Of a DNA stretch of 64,000 nt, positions 17,776 to 26,414 are shown one piece after another. A model generated the notes under the pieces. That model saw nothing but the letters and a program-made list of their open reading frames with translations. It was not told the DNA's origin and did no database searches. Source of the DNA: an uncultured Lachnospiraceae bacterium (lineage in GTDB: Bacteria > Bacillota > Clostridia > Lachnospirales > Lachnospiraceae); NCBI GenBank assembly GCA_910577765.1, contig CAJTOV010000001.1:45520-109519 (forward strand). The letters run 5' to 3'. Both the position numbers and the translations under genes were made by a program. The stretch's first letter is position 1; every line of letters starts with the position of its first letter.

Positions 17776-17798
17776 AGGGGCGGCAACTCACCGCCCCC
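17776..17798. terminator. GC-rich hairpin between convergent genes
   Basis: GGGGCGG and CCGCCCC are separated by 7 nt. The hairpin overlaps the stop of the minus-strand gene and lies after the plus-strand fragment. There is no clear T-tract, so it may be a weak bidirectional terminator. Confidence 0.35.
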
Positions 17799-18837
17799 TC
17801 ATCAGCTCCATCCCTTCCAGCATCCTTCCCCACGTCCCCACATCGGAGGAATACATAAGCCCCATAAACAGCACAAACAGTACCACCATCACCGTAAACA
17901 CGGCTATCTGCCACCGGTTTTTCCACGCAATGGTTTCATCCGGTTTCCTGTGGACTCTTCCCTTCATGAAGTGCAGGATTCCGGCCAGCAGCAGAAGGGA
18001 GCCGCCGTACATGGACAGATAGAACAGAAGGCTGGGCCAGAACAGCAGTGCTCCGGCCTGCCGGGCAGAGAGGATCACGGAACTGCCGGCAGCTTCCAGG
18101 TTCCGGGCAGCCAGAACCACCTTCCAGTTCTGCTCCGCCCAGCCTATGGTCCCGCAGAAGGCCATGATCACGGCAAAATCAGCCAGGAGAAACCAGATTC
18201 CCGTATCCGTTGTCTTCCGCCTCTGGATTGCCTTTACCTGCCGTTTTTCTTCCTTTCGCAGCTCCTGGGGTTTGGGAAGAAGCGGCTCTGTGTGGGCGGC
18301 CAGGGCGGCAATCTTTCCATTGATACCGGAGACAAGCCCAGGTCCAATGCCTGCCGGGAAACATACATAGTGGGAGGGAAGGCCCGGTGTCCGGCGGATC
18401 TCCAGAATGGTTCTGTCCGGTGCATGGGAGCCCATGCGGACATCCTGGATTTCTTCATAAGGGATCAGGGCGATTCCCTGCCGGGGCGCCCCGCGGAACT
18501 GGAGCACGAAAAGGTGGGAACTGGTAAAATACAGATCCCCTACCTGGTCTCCTGCGTGAAAGTCATACTCCAGCCGGTCCCGCAGAAGGTCCGGCATCTG
18601 GCCAAGCTGCTTTCTAAGGGTCTGAATCCCGGCCAGTCCCCGGGCCATCTGCATACACAGCAGAAGAACGATGGCGCCGCCCATTACCAGGCATGTAACC
18701 AGAAACAGCTCCACCGTCTCCTGGTCCACACCCAGGGAACAGACAAATGCATATAAGAATATGCTGACAATCACCCCGACCCCGCCGCTGAGCCAGATCT
18801 TGTTAAGGAAAAGTGTTCGGTAGGCAGCCTTAAGCAT
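17788..18837 (-). CDS. Membrane protein of unknown function
   Basis: A 349-residue protein. Two hydrophobic helices near the N-terminus (VGVIVSIFLYAFV and FLVTCLVMGGAIVLLLC) precede a soluble region of about 100 residues that looks like a beta-rich, PH-like domain (GDLYFTSSHLFVLQ, then IPYEEIQDVRM). Three more membrane segments follow in the second half. The middle resembles YcxB-type domains, but I cannot name the family. GC-rich like the core genome, so probably native. The start is ATG behind TGGAGG on the minus strand. Confidence 0.7.
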   Translation of the reverse strand: MLKAAYRTLFLNKIWLSGGVGVIVSIFLYAFVCSLGVDQETVELFLVTCLVMGGAIVLLLCMQMARGLAGIQTLRKQLGQMPDLLRDRLEYDFHAGDQVGDLYFTSSHLFVLQFRGAPRQGIALIPYEEIQDVRMGSHAPDRTILEIRRTPGLPSHYVCFPAGIGPGLVSGINGKIAALAAHTEPLLPKPQELRKEEKRQVKAIQRRKTTDTGIWFLLADFAVIMAFCGTIGWAEQNWKVVLAARNLEAAGSSVILSARQAGALLFWPSLLFYLSMYGGSLLLLAGILHFMKGRVHRKPDETIAWKNRWQIAVFTVMVVLFVLFMGLMYSSDVGTWGRMLEGMELMRGR

Positions 18838-18982
18838 GATAAAACCTCCATTTATGTAGGATGTACTGTCGGATTCCGGGAGTACATCGGGATTGTTGCT
18901 TGTATTGTCAATATACCACGTCCGGTCAGGGACTGCAAGAAGCTGTCGCTTAGACAGGCCATCTTATGAAGAGAATGGTACT
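18838..18982. other. Intergenic, possible promoter for the minus-strand membrane gene
   Basis: On the minus strand a TTGACA lies at 18907-18912 upstream of the membrane-protein gene. No good -10 is visible at the right distance. Nothing else is recognised before the hairpin cassette that begins at 18983. Confidence 0.35.
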
Positions 18983-19121
18983 GTTCACGGGGGCATCTTC
19001 TTGTCCGTCTGGGGACGGACAAGAAGCATCGGGCGTCCGTCCGATGTGGAAAACTGGACAAAAACAGTCTTACAAGCCAGCTTGACGTCTGTTTTCGTCC
19101 AGTTTTCCCCGCCCCGTGAAC
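18983..19121 (+). repeat. Modular hairpin cassette, complete copy 1
   Basis: A 139-bp element bounded by inverted repeats GTTCACGGGG and CCCCGTGAAC. Inside are, in order: a 13-bp stem CTTCTTGTCCGTC/GACGGACAAGAAG; a small stem CATCGGGCG/CGTCCGATG; and a third stem of about 20 bp, GGAAAACTGGAC.../...GTCCAGTTTTCC. The first two modules recur at 40874 and, inverted, at 49540, while the third stem differs in the 49540 copy. It has no coding capacity. It could be a non-autonomous mobile element or a structured RNA. Confidence 0.75.
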
Positions 19122-19158
19122 GGCAAACTTAATTTTCTAAACTTTTAAAAGGAACCTC

Positions 19159-19187
19159 TTGTAATCCCCCAAAGTTTGTGCTAATAT
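19159..19187 (+). promoter_or_regulatory. Promoter for the T-box/aspS-gatCAB operon
   Basis: TTGTAA (19159-19164), a 17-nt spacer and TAATAT (19182-19187). Transcription would begin near 19194, just before the T-box leader. Confidence 0.6.
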
Positions 19188-19193
19188 AAACCA

Positions 19194-19628
19194 TCATCAA
19201 AAATCAACAGCAGTGAAGGAGACTCTGGCCGGCAGGACTTCGACAGGAAGAGGGCGTCACCGACTGAGAGCGCCGTCAGGTTGGACGCGGCAATCAGGGA
19301 ACACTCCGGAGCTGGTATTTCGAACCAGGGGATGAAGCACCAGGCGTCAGACCGGGCCAGGATCAAAGCTGCTTTAGGCAGACAGCAGGAACCGGCAGAC
19401 CGGTTTGCGTTCATCCGCTTCAGTAGGGATATCCGGCAGGCACACGTTACGTGTCAAGAGTGGGGAATGCCTTTCTTTGGAGGGGGCTTCCCAATGCGGG
19501 TGGTACCGCGGAACATGATTTCAGATGCATGGACAGGAATTCCGTCCCTGACGGTTTTTCTGCACACTGAGACCTCTATGTCCCGTCCCGGAATACGTGA
19601 CAGTATTCCGGGAGCGGGACTTTTTTGA
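19194..19628 (+). ncRNA. T-box leader (Asn, possibly Asn/Glu)
   Basis: A leader of about 430 nt carrying the T-box core GGGTGGTACCGCGG (19498-19511), which pairs with the uncharged tRNA acceptor end, followed by an intrinsic terminator. A Stem I-like region covers about 19215-19315, with the apical CTGAGAG block near 19264. The candidate specifier is GAAC at 19299-19302, which reads AAC (Asn) and, shifted by one, GAA (Glu). This fits a downstream operon making Asn-tRNA via AspRS and GatCAB. The T-box call is firm; the specifier is proposed, and a GAC at 19284-19286 is an alternative. Confidence 0.9.
19580..19626 (+). terminator. T-box-controlled intrinsic terminator
   Basis: A long stem (GTCCCG then CCCGGAATAC, pairing with GTATTCCGGG then GCGGGAC) with a 6-nt loop and a TTTTTT tail. 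It lies just downstream of the T-box motif, so it is the alternative to the antiterminator. Confidence 0.9.
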
Positions 19629-19733
19629 TTCCATAGAAGCTAGTATTTCCGCAAGGCAGTACCAGGTCCTATAGAACCAAAGCCTTCTCCCGGAACCGTC
19701 ACACAAAACTATTTCAGGTAAGGAGAGATCAGC

Positions 19734-21065
19734 ATGGAATTTTTAACAGGTGTTAAAGAAAAGGAAACCGTAGGAATCCGGCAGATACTGGCCGGAGCGT
19801 ATACCGGAAAGACGGTGAAGGTCCACGGCGCGGTCCACAATATCCGGGACATGGGTGAGGTGGCATTTGTGATTCTGCGCAAGGCAGAAGGCCTGGTCCA
19901 GTGTGTGTACGAGGAAGGGAAATGCCCCTTCCCCTTAAAAGATCTGAAAGAGGAATCTGCCGTGGAGGTCATCGGCCTGGTGACCAGGGAAGGGCGGGCA
20001 CCCCATGGCTTTGAGCTGCGGCTTGCGGATATCCGGGTTCTGTCGGAACCGGCCCAGCCTATGCCCATTGCCATTAACAAGTGGAAGATGAACACGTCCT
20101 TAGAGACGAAGCTGGCCCTGCGTCCTGTGTCCCTGCGGAACCTGCGGGAACGGGCCAAGTTCAAGCTCCAGGAGGGAATCGTCCGGGCCTTCCGGGAATT
20201 CCTCTTTGCCCAGGACTTTACCGAGGTCCGCACCCCCAAGATCGTGTCCCGGGGAGCAGAAGGCGGGGCCAATGTGTTCCGTCTCAACTACTTCAACAAG
20301 AAGGCAGAGCTGGGCCAGAGTCCCCAGTTCTACAAGCAGACCATGGTAGGGGTCTATGACCGGGTCTTTGAGGTGGCGCCGGTGTTCCGGGCGGAAAAGC
20401 ACAACACCACCCGTCATTTAAATGAATACGTGAGCCTGGATCTGGAGATGGGCTACATCCACAGCTTTGAAGATGTGATGGCCATGGAGACCGGGTTTCT
20501 GCAATATATGATGGAGCTTTTGAAACGGGATTATCAAAAAGAGCTGGAGATGCTGGAGGTGACCCTGCCGGAATTAACACAGATTCCCCAGGTCCGGTTT
20601 GACAAGGCCAAGGAGCTGGCAGCGGAAAAATACGGCCGGAAGATCCGCAATCCCTTTGACTTAGAGCCGGAGGAGGAGGCCCTGATCGGGCGGTATTTCA
20701 AGGAAGAATACGACAGCGATTTTGTGTTCGTCACCCATTATCCCTCTAAGAAGCGTCCCTTCTACGCCATGGATGACCCGGAAGACGCCCGGTTCACCCT
20801 AAGCTTTGACCTGCTTTACAAGGGGCTGGAGATCACCACCGGAGGCCAGCGCATCCACGATTACCAGATGATTCTGGATAAGATGGCAAAGCGGGGCATG
20901 GACCCGGAGGATATCCGGGATTATCTGATGATCTTCCGGTACGGCATGCCGCCCCACGGAGGTCTGGGCATCGGCCTGGAGCGTCTGACCATGCGGCTTC
21001 TGGATGAGCAGAATGTCCGGGAAACCGCCTTGTTCCCCAGGGACGTGACCCGGCTGGAACCGTAA
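19734..21065 (+). CDS. aspS: Aspartyl-tRNA synthetase, archaeal-type (probably non-discriminating)
   Basis: A 443-residue class II synthetase with an N-terminal OB anticodon-binding domain (about 15-110) and a catalytic domain. Motif 2 is FRAEKHNTTRHLNEY near residue 220 and motif 3 is GLGIGLERL near 415. The length matches archaeal-type AspRS rather than the roughly 590-residue bacterial form with a GAD insertion. Linked to gatCAB and a T-box, it most likely charges tRNA(Asn) with Asp for later amidation, as in clostridial indirect Asn-tRNA synthesis. The start follows AAGGAGAG. Confidence 0.93.
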   Translation: MEFLTGVKEKETVGIRQILAGAYTGKTVKVHGAVHNIRDMGEVAFVILRKAEGLVQCVYEEGKCPFPLKDLKEESAVEVIGLVTREGRAPHGFELRLADIRVLSEPAQPMPIAINKWKMNTSLETKLALRPVSLRNLRERAKFKLQEGIVRAFREFLFAQDFTEVRTPKIVSRGAEGGANVFRLNYFNKKAELGQSPQFYKQTMVGVYDRVFEVAPVFRAEKHNTTRHLNEYVSLDLEMGYIHSFEDVMAMETGFLQYMMELLKRDYQKELEMLEVTLPELTQIPQVRFDKAKELAAEKYGRKIRNPFDLEPEEEALIGRYFKEEYDSDFVFVTHYPSKKRPFYAMDDPEDARFTLSFDLLYKGLEITTGGQRIHDYQMILDKMAKRGMDPEDIRDYLMIFRYGMPPHGGLGIGLERLTMRLLDEQNVRETALFPRDVTRLEP

Positions 21066-21148
21066 TCCGGTCCAGTAGACCGAAGGGTTCTCACAAAGCC
21101 GTGACCCGGCTGGAACCGTAACCCGGCCCGGTAGACCAGCCGGTTCTC
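21044..21148 (+). repeat. Tandem duplication of the aspS 3' end
   Basis: Two 49-bp copies (21044-21092 and 21100-21148) begin with CGTGACCCGGCTGGAACCGTA, the last codons and stop of aspS, and end in GGTTCTC. They differ at about seven positions. The second copy lies wholly after the stop codon, so this is a local duplication with no effect on the protein. Confidence 0.85.
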
Positions 21149-21210
21149 CGGGAATATGCCCCGGCAGGTACGCGGACGTATCTGGCCGGTTATCAGGAAA
21201 GGAAAAAGTT

Positions 21211-21504
21211 ATGGCAAATATCATCACCGACGAAACCATGGAATATGTAGGCATTCTGGCCAAGCTGGAGCTGTCCCCCCAGGAGAAGGAGGCCGCCAGA
21301 CAGGATATGTGCAGGATGCTGGATTATATTGATAAATTAAATGAGCTGGACACCAGCGGCGTGGAGCCCATGTCCCATGTGTTTCCCCTGGAGAACGTGT
21401 TTCGGGAGGATGTGGTCACCAACGGGGACCAGAGGGACACCATTCTGAAAAACGCACCCCAGCACAAGGACGGCGCCTTCCAGGTGCCCAGAACAGTGGA
21501 ATGA
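21211..21504 (+). CDS. gatC: Asp-tRNA(Asn)/Glu-tRNA(Gln) amidotransferase subunit C
   Basis: A 97-residue GatC, the small subunit that wraps around GatA and stabilises the amidotransferase. It has the characteristic pattern VGILAKLELSPQEK and a C-terminal segment with the family VFPLENVFREDVV block. It is first of the gatC-A-B order, in the same direction as aspS and 28 nt from gatA. The start is ATG behind AGGAAAGGAAAAAG. Confidence 0.95.
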   Translation: MANIITDETMEYVGILAKLELSPQEKEAARQDMCRMLDYIDKLNELDTSGVEPMSHVFPLENVFREDVVTNGDQRDTILKNAPQHKDGAFQVPRTVE

Positions 21505-21532
21505 ACCGTCAGAAGGAAGGAGAGATAACACC

Positions 21533-23137
21533 ATGAGCATCCTGGATCTTACAGCAGTGGCTCTTGGGAAAAAGATCCGGTCCGGGGAGGTCACATCCCC
21601 GGAGGCGGCCAAAGCCGTCCTGGCCCGGATGAAGGCCCTGGAACCGGTACTGAACTGCTATGTAACCATTGATGAGGAACAGACCCTGGAGCAGGCAGCC
21701 AGGGTCCAGAAGGAGATTGAAGAAGGCCGCCTCACCGGTCCCCTGGCCGGTGTGCCGGTGGCTGTTAAGGATAATCTCTGTACCGAAGGAATGCGGACTA
21801 CCTGCTGTTCCCGGATTCTGGAGAATTTTACTCCTGCCTACACGGCAGAGGCGGTGGAGAACCTTAAGAAAGCCGGAGCCGTGATCCTGGGCAAGACCAA
21901 TATGGACGAATTCGCCATGGGAAGCACCACCGAGACCTCTGCCTTCGGGGTGACGCGAAATCCCTGGAACTTAGACCATGTACCCGGCGGTTCCTCCGGC
22001 GGCTCCTGCGCCGCGGTGGCAGCAGGGGAAGCCTTCTATGCCCTGGGCTCTGACACCGGCGGTTCCATCCGCCAGCCCAGCGCCTTCTGCGGCGTCACCG
22101 GCATCAAGCCTACCTACGGAACCGTATCCCGGTACGGGCTCATTGCCTATGGCTCTTCCTTAGACCAGATCGGGCCGGTGGCAAAGGATGTCACCGACTG
22201 CGCCACTATTCTGGAAGCGGTTTCTTCCTGTGATAAAAAGGACAGCACCTCCATGGAACGGAAGGACCTGGACTTTACCAGCGCCCTGGTGGAGGATGTC
22301 CGGGGACTGCGGATCGGTATCCCCAGAGATTACTTTGGGGAAGGTCTGGATTCGGAGGTAAAGGAAGCGGTTCTGAAAGCCGCCCAGGTGCTGGCAGCCA
22401 AAGGCGCCGTAGTGGAGGAATTTGACTTAAGCCTGGTGGAGTATGCCATTCCCGCCTACTATGTGATCGCCTCCGCAGAGGCCAGCTCCAACCTGTCCCG
22501 GTTTGACGGGGTCAAGTACGGCTACCGCACCAGGGAGTATGAGGGACTTCACAGCATGTACAAGAAAAGCCGTTCCCAGGGCTTCGGCCCGGAGGTAAAG
22601 CGCCGGATTATGCTGGGCTCCTTTGTCCTTAGCAGCGGTTACTATGACGCCTATTATCTGAAAGCCCTGCGGACCAAGGCACTGATCAAACAGGCCTTTG
22701 ACAGGGCATTTGCCCGGTTCGATGTGATCCTGGGACCGGCGGCGCCCACCACGGCCCCCAGGCTGGGAGAGTCCTTAAGTGATCCTTTGAAAATGTACCT
22801 GGGAGACATTTACACCATATCCGTGAACCTGGCAGGTCTTCCGGCCATGACCCTGCCCTGCGGGATCGGCTCCAAGGGGCTTCCCATCGGTCTCCAGCTT
22901 ATAGGCGACTGCTTCCAGGAGAAGAAGATCATCCGGGCCGCCTACACCTACGAAAGGACCCGCAGCTACCAGGCCCCGGCGCTGGATGGATATCTGGCGG
23001 CCGGACAGCCTGGAGCAGCAGGAGGCAGTGAGCCGGGGGCAGCAGGAGGCGGCTGTCCCGGAGCAGCAGGAGGCAGTGAGCCGGAAGCAGCAGAGACCAG
23101 CCGGCAGGCAGCCGCCACAGAACAGGAGGTGCAGTAA
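21533..23137 (+). CDS. gatA: Asp-tRNA(Asn)/Glu-tRNA(Gln) amidotransferase subunit A, with repetitive C-terminal tail
   Basis: The glutaminase subunit, an amidase-signature enzyme that releases ammonia for tRNA amidation. The Ser-cisSer-Lys triad is visible: Lys in VAVKDNLC, cis-Ser in GGSSGGSCAAVA, Ser in GSDTGGSIRQPS. The family is usually about 485 residues; this one has 534. The extra C-terminal stretch of about 45 residues is Ala/Gly/Pro/Glu-rich and encoded by tandem 48-bp units (near-identical blocks at 23012-23036 and 23060-23084). The tail is probably disordered. Confidence 0.95.
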   Translation: MSILDLTAVALGKKIRSGEVTSPEAAKAVLARMKALEPVLNCYVTIDEEQTLEQAARVQKEIEEGRLTGPLAGVPVAVKDNLCTEGMRTTCCSRILENFTPAYTAEAVENLKKAGAVILGKTNMDEFAMGSTTETSAFGVTRNPWNLDHVPGGSSGGSCAAVAAGEAFYALGSDTGGSIRQPSAFCGVTGIKPTYGTVSRYGLIAYGSSLDQIGPVAKDVTDCATILEAVSSCDKKDSTSMERKDLDFTSALVEDVRGLRIGIPRDYFGEGLDSEVKEAVLKAAQVLAAKGAVVEEFDLSLVEYAIPAYYVIASAEASSNLSRFDGVKYGYRTREYEGLHSMYKKSRSQGFGPEVKRRIMLGSFVLSSGYYDAYYLKALRTKALIKQAFDRAFARFDVILGPAAPTTAPRLGESLSDPLKMYLGDIYTISVNLAGLPAMTLPCGIGSKGLPIGLQLIGDCFQEKKIIRAAYTYERTRSYQAPALDGYLAAGQPGAAGGSEPGAAGGGCPGAAGGSEPEAAETSRQAAATEQEVQ

Positions 23138-23139
23138 CC

Positions 23140-24576
23140 ATGGGCAGACAGTATGAGACCGTCATTGGACTGGAAGTCCACGTGGAGCTGGCCACAAAGA
23201 CCAAGATTTTCTGCGGATGCTCCACCGAATTCGGGGGAGCCCCCAACACCCACACCTGCCCGGTGTGTACCGGTATGCCCGGTTCCCTGCCGGTGCTTAA
23301 TAAGCAGGTGGTAGAATATGCCCTGGCCGTGGGCCTGGCCACCAACTGCAGTATTAACCAGCACTGTAAATTTGACCGGAAGAATTATTTCTATCCGGAT
23401 AATCCCCAGAACTACCAGATTTCCCAGTTGTATCTGCCCATCTGCCATGACGGCTGGGTGGAGATCGAGACAGCAGCCGGAACAAAACGGATCGGCATCC
23501 ACGAGATCCACATGGAGGAGGATGCAGGAAAGCTGGTACACGACGAGTGGGAGGACTGCTCCCTGGTGGACTATAACCGCAGCGGTGTGCCTCTGATTGA
23601 GATCGTGTCGGAACCGGATATGCGCAGCGCGGACCAGGTTATTGCCTATTTGGAGAAGCTGCGTCTGATCATCCAGTATCTGGGAGCCTCGGACTGTAAG
23701 CTCCAGGAAGGTTCCATGCGTGCGGATGTGAACCTGTCCGTCCGGGAGGCAGGTGCCCTTAAGCTTGGCACCCGCACCGAGATGAAGAATTTAAACTCCT
23801 TCAAGGCCATTGCCCGTGCCATCGAAGGAGAGCGGCAGCGGCAGATCGAGCTTCTGGAGGAAGGAAAACAGGTGGTCCAGGAGACCCGCCGCTGGGATGA
23901 CAACAAGGAATCCTCCCACGCCATGCGTTCCAAGGAGGATGCCCAGGACTACCGCTACTTCCCGGACCCGGACCTGGTGCCGGTGTGGATCAGTGATGAG
24001 TGGATTGCCAGGGTCCGGGCACAGCAGCCGGAGATGCGCACCCAGAAGCTGGCCCGCTACCAGAAGGAATTCGCCCTGCCCCAGTATGACGCGGAGATCC
24101 TTACGGGCTCCAAGCATCTGGCCGATGTGTTCGAGGAGACCGTGGCCCTGTGCGGCAGACCCAAGGAGGTCTCCAACTGGCTCATGACTGACGCCATGCG
24201 CCTTTTAAAGGAGCAGGAACAGGATGCCTCAGCCCTCTCCTTCAGCCCTGCCAACTTGGCAAAGCTGATCCGCCTGGTGGAGGAAAATGTCATCAACCGG
24301 ACCGTAGCCCGCACCGTCTTCGAAGAAATATTCGCCCACGACATTGACCCGGAAGCCTATGTAGAGGCCAAAGGCCTTAAGGTAGTCAGTGATGAAGGCG
24401 CCCTCCAGAAGGTCATCCAGGACCTTCTGGCCGCCAACCCCCAGTCCGTGGCTGATTTTAAAGCCGGCAAAGAAAAAGCCATGGGCTTTATCGTAGGCCA
24501 GACCATGCGTGCCATGAAAGGCAAAGCCGACCCGGCAGTGGTCAATAAGCTGGTACGGGAAATGATGGCAAAGTAG
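23140..24576 (+). CDS. gatB: Asp-tRNA(Asn)/Glu-tRNA(Gln) amidotransferase subunit B
   Basis: A 478-residue GatB, the kinase/transamidase subunit that phosphorylates the mischarged aminoacyl-tRNA and adds ammonia. It begins with the diagnostic YETVIGLEVHVEL, then FCGCSTEFGGAPNTHTCPVC with zinc-ligand cysteines, and GRSGVPL-like DYNRSGVPLIEIVSEPD. The YqeY/GatB tail domain (about 330-478) binds the tRNA elbow. It starts 3 nt after gatA. It completes the pathway begun by the upstream AspRS. Confidence 0.96.
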   Translation: MGRQYETVIGLEVHVELATKTKIFCGCSTEFGGAPNTHTCPVCTGMPGSLPVLNKQVVEYALAVGLATNCSINQHCKFDRKNYFYPDNPQNYQISQLYLPICHDGWVEIETAAGTKRIGIHEIHMEEDAGKLVHDEWEDCSLVDYNRSGVPLIEIVSEPDMRSADQVIAYLEKLRLIIQYLGASDCKLQEGSMRADVNLSVREAGALKLGTRTEMKNLNSFKAIARAIEGERQRQIELLEEGKQVVQETRRWDDNKESSHAMRSKEDAQDYRYFPDPDLVPVWISDEWIARVRAQQPEMRTQKLARYQKEFALPQYDAEILTGSKHLADVFEETVALCGRPKEVSNWLMTDAMRLLKEQEQDASALSFSPANLAKLIRLVEENVINRTVARTVFEEIFAHDIDPEAYVEAKGLKVVSDEGALQKVIQDLLAANPQSVADFKAGKEKAMGFIVGQTMRAMKGKADPAVVNKLVREMMAK

Positions 24577-24948
24577 AACTCCCAGGTAACCGTTCAAGGA
24601 GTACCGGAACTGCCGCACCCAGAGAGCAAACACCATGCGCCCGGTTTATGGGGAATCTGAACGGTTACACCCTGAGAGTCCCATGCACCCCGGCTCAGTG
24701 GGGCGCCGAACCGTTACTCATGCAAGCCCCTTTTTGGAGCAGATAAACAGAAATTCGCCGATAGGTGGTTCACATCTCTGCCAAAATGCAGATTGCCATA
24801 AACCATATTTTCGTGTAGAATATAAAAAGCATTAAAATATTAAGCACAGCCAGTCATGCAGCCAGGGATGCTTCCGTCCCCGGCGGAGCCTACACACTAA
24901 AACTGCCATTACCCCAATCCCCATCCCAAAAACAGGAGGAATCAGACC
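24577..24948. other. Repeat-rich intergenic region after gatB
   Basis: About 370 bases without a gene. GGTAACCGTTCA (24586-24597) and TGAACGGTTACA (24658-24669) form an inverted pair. A second segment, ATGCACC...CAGTGGGGCGCC then GAACCGTTAC near 24682-24717, shares the GTGGGGCGCC block with the hairpin after dnaK. These motifs resemble the outer arms of the modular hairpin cassettes. The end carries an AGGAGG-like site for the next gene. Confidence 0.5.
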
Positions 24949-26238
24949 ATGCAGCCATACGCAGAGATGAGCACAGAAGAATTACAGGCATTGAGAAAGA
25001 AGCTTTCAGCCCAGTACCGGGAGTTTCAGGTCAAGGACTTAAGACTGGATATGTCCCGGGGCAAGCCCAGCGCCGAACAACTGGATCTGTCCATGGGTAT
25101 GATGGATGTGTTAAGCAGCGAGGATGACCTGACCTGCGAGGACGGTACAGACTGCCGCAACTACGGTGTGCTGACCGGAATCAAGGAGGCAAAGGAACTG
25201 ATCGGCGACATGATGGAGGTGAACCCGGACAATATCATTATCTACGGAAACTCCAGCTTAAACGTGATGTTCGACAGCATTTCCCGTTCCATGACCCACG
25301 GTGTCATGGGCTGTACCCCCTGGTGCAAGCTGGACAAGGTAAAGTTCCTCTGTCCGGTGCCCGGGTACGACCGTCATTTTGCCATTACGGAATATTTCGG
25401 TATTGAGATGGTCAGTGTGCCCATGGATGAGCATGGGCCGGTGATGGATGTGGTGGAGCAGCTGGTGGCTTCCGATGATACCATCAAGGGAATCTGGTGC
25501 GTGCCCAAGTACTCCAACCCTACAGGAATCAGTTATTCCGATGCCACGGTGCGCCGCTTTGCCAGACTGAAACCGGCAGCGCCGGATTTCCGCATTTACT
25601 GGGACAATGCTTACGGTGTCCATCATCTGTATGACGATGACCAGGATCATCTCATTGAGATTCTGGCAGAATGCAAACGGGCCGGGAACCCGGACCTGGT
25701 GTATAAGTTTTCCTCTACCTCCAAGATCAGTTTCCCCGGGTCCGGCATTGCGGCAATTGCCACATCCCACAACAACCTGGAGGACATTGAGAAGCAGCTG
25801 AAATTCCAGACCATTGGCCATGACAAGGTGAACCAGCTGCGCCATGTGCGGTTCTTCGGGGATATCCACGGCATGTGCGAGCACATGCGGCTTCACGCGG
25901 ATGTGATGCGGCCCAAGTTCGAGGCGGTTACCAGTATTCTGGAGCGGGAACTGGGAGGCCTGGATATTGCATCCTGGACCAGGCCCAAGGGCGGCTACTT
26001 TATCTCGTTTGATTCCCTGGACGGCTGTGCCAAAGGCATTGTGGCCAGGTGCAAGAAAGCAGGCCTGGTGATGACCGGCGCCGGGGCCACCTACCCCTAC
26101 GGCAGGGATCCCCACGACAGCAATATCCGCATCGCGCCCTCTTATCCGCCTCTGGGCGACCTGATCCTGGCCATGGAGCTGTTTGCCCTTTGTGTCAAGA
26201 TTGTCAGTATTGACAAGATTCTGGCAGGACGGAAATAA
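24949..26238 (+). CDS. PLP-dependent aminotransferase, class I (aspartate aminotransferase-like, PF12897 type)
   Basis: A 429-residue fold-type I aminotransferase of the group sometimes labelled Asp_aminotransf. It shows NYGVLTGIKEAKEL, a substrate-binding YSNPTGISYSD segment, the PLP-contact DNAYGVHHLY region, and the Schiff-base Lys in FSSTSKISFPGSG at about residue 255. It probably transaminates aspartate or a related amino acid. It stands alone, closed by a strong terminator. The exact substrate is uncertain. Confidence 0.88.
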   Translation: MQPYAEMSTEELQALRKKLSAQYREFQVKDLRLDMSRGKPSAEQLDLSMGMMDVLSSEDDLTCEDGTDCRNYGVLTGIKEAKELIGDMMEVNPDNIIIYGNSSLNVMFDSISRSMTHGVMGCTPWCKLDKVKFLCPVPGYDRHFAITEYFGIEMVSVPMDEHGPVMDVVEQLVASDDTIKGIWCVPKYSNPTGISYSDATVRRFARLKPAAPDFRIYWDNAYGVHHLYDDDQDHLIEILAECKRAGNPDLVYKFSSTSKISFPGSGIAAIATSHNNLEDIEKQLKFQTIGHDKVNQLRHVRFFGDIHGMCEHMRLHADVMRPKFEAVTSILERELGGLDIASWTRPKGGYFISFDSLDGCAKGIVARCKKAGLVMTGAGATYPYGRDPHDSNIRIAPSYPPLGDLILAMELFALCVKIVSIDKILAGRK

Positions 26239-26242
26239 ATTA

Positions 26243-26313
26243 GGCGGACGCCGGATGCTTCCTGGCCGGCATAGCCGGACAGGAAGATGCCCGTCTGAAC
26301 TGTTGCCTAACAA
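26243..26313 (-). repeat. Partial modular hairpin cassette after the aminotransferase
   Basis: Contains GGATGCTTCCTGGCCGG...CCGGACAGGAAGATGCCC and the outer arm CGTCTGAACTGTT, matching the cassette at 49540-49702 in the same orientation. The opposite outer arm and the third stem are missing. Confidence 0.6.
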
Positions 26314-26319
26314 CACTCC

Positions 26320-26356
26320 AGCCACACAAAACTGCGAAGTTTTTGTGTGGCTTTTT
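26320..26356 (+). terminator. Intrinsic terminator
   Basis: GCCACACAAAA and TTTTGTGTGGC flank a short loop, followed by TTTTTGC. It separates the aminotransferase from rsmH. Confidence 0.85.
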
Positions 26357-26414
26357 GCTGTCAGGTGTGGTAAGATAATACAATGTGAGTCAAATCAACA
26401 GGAGAGCTGAGCTT

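Noticed and set aside
18983..19121. Hairpin cassette as a simple transcription terminator
   Set aside because: It has three stems and outer inverted repeats without T-tracts and recurs elsewhere with the same order, so a dispersed element explains it better.
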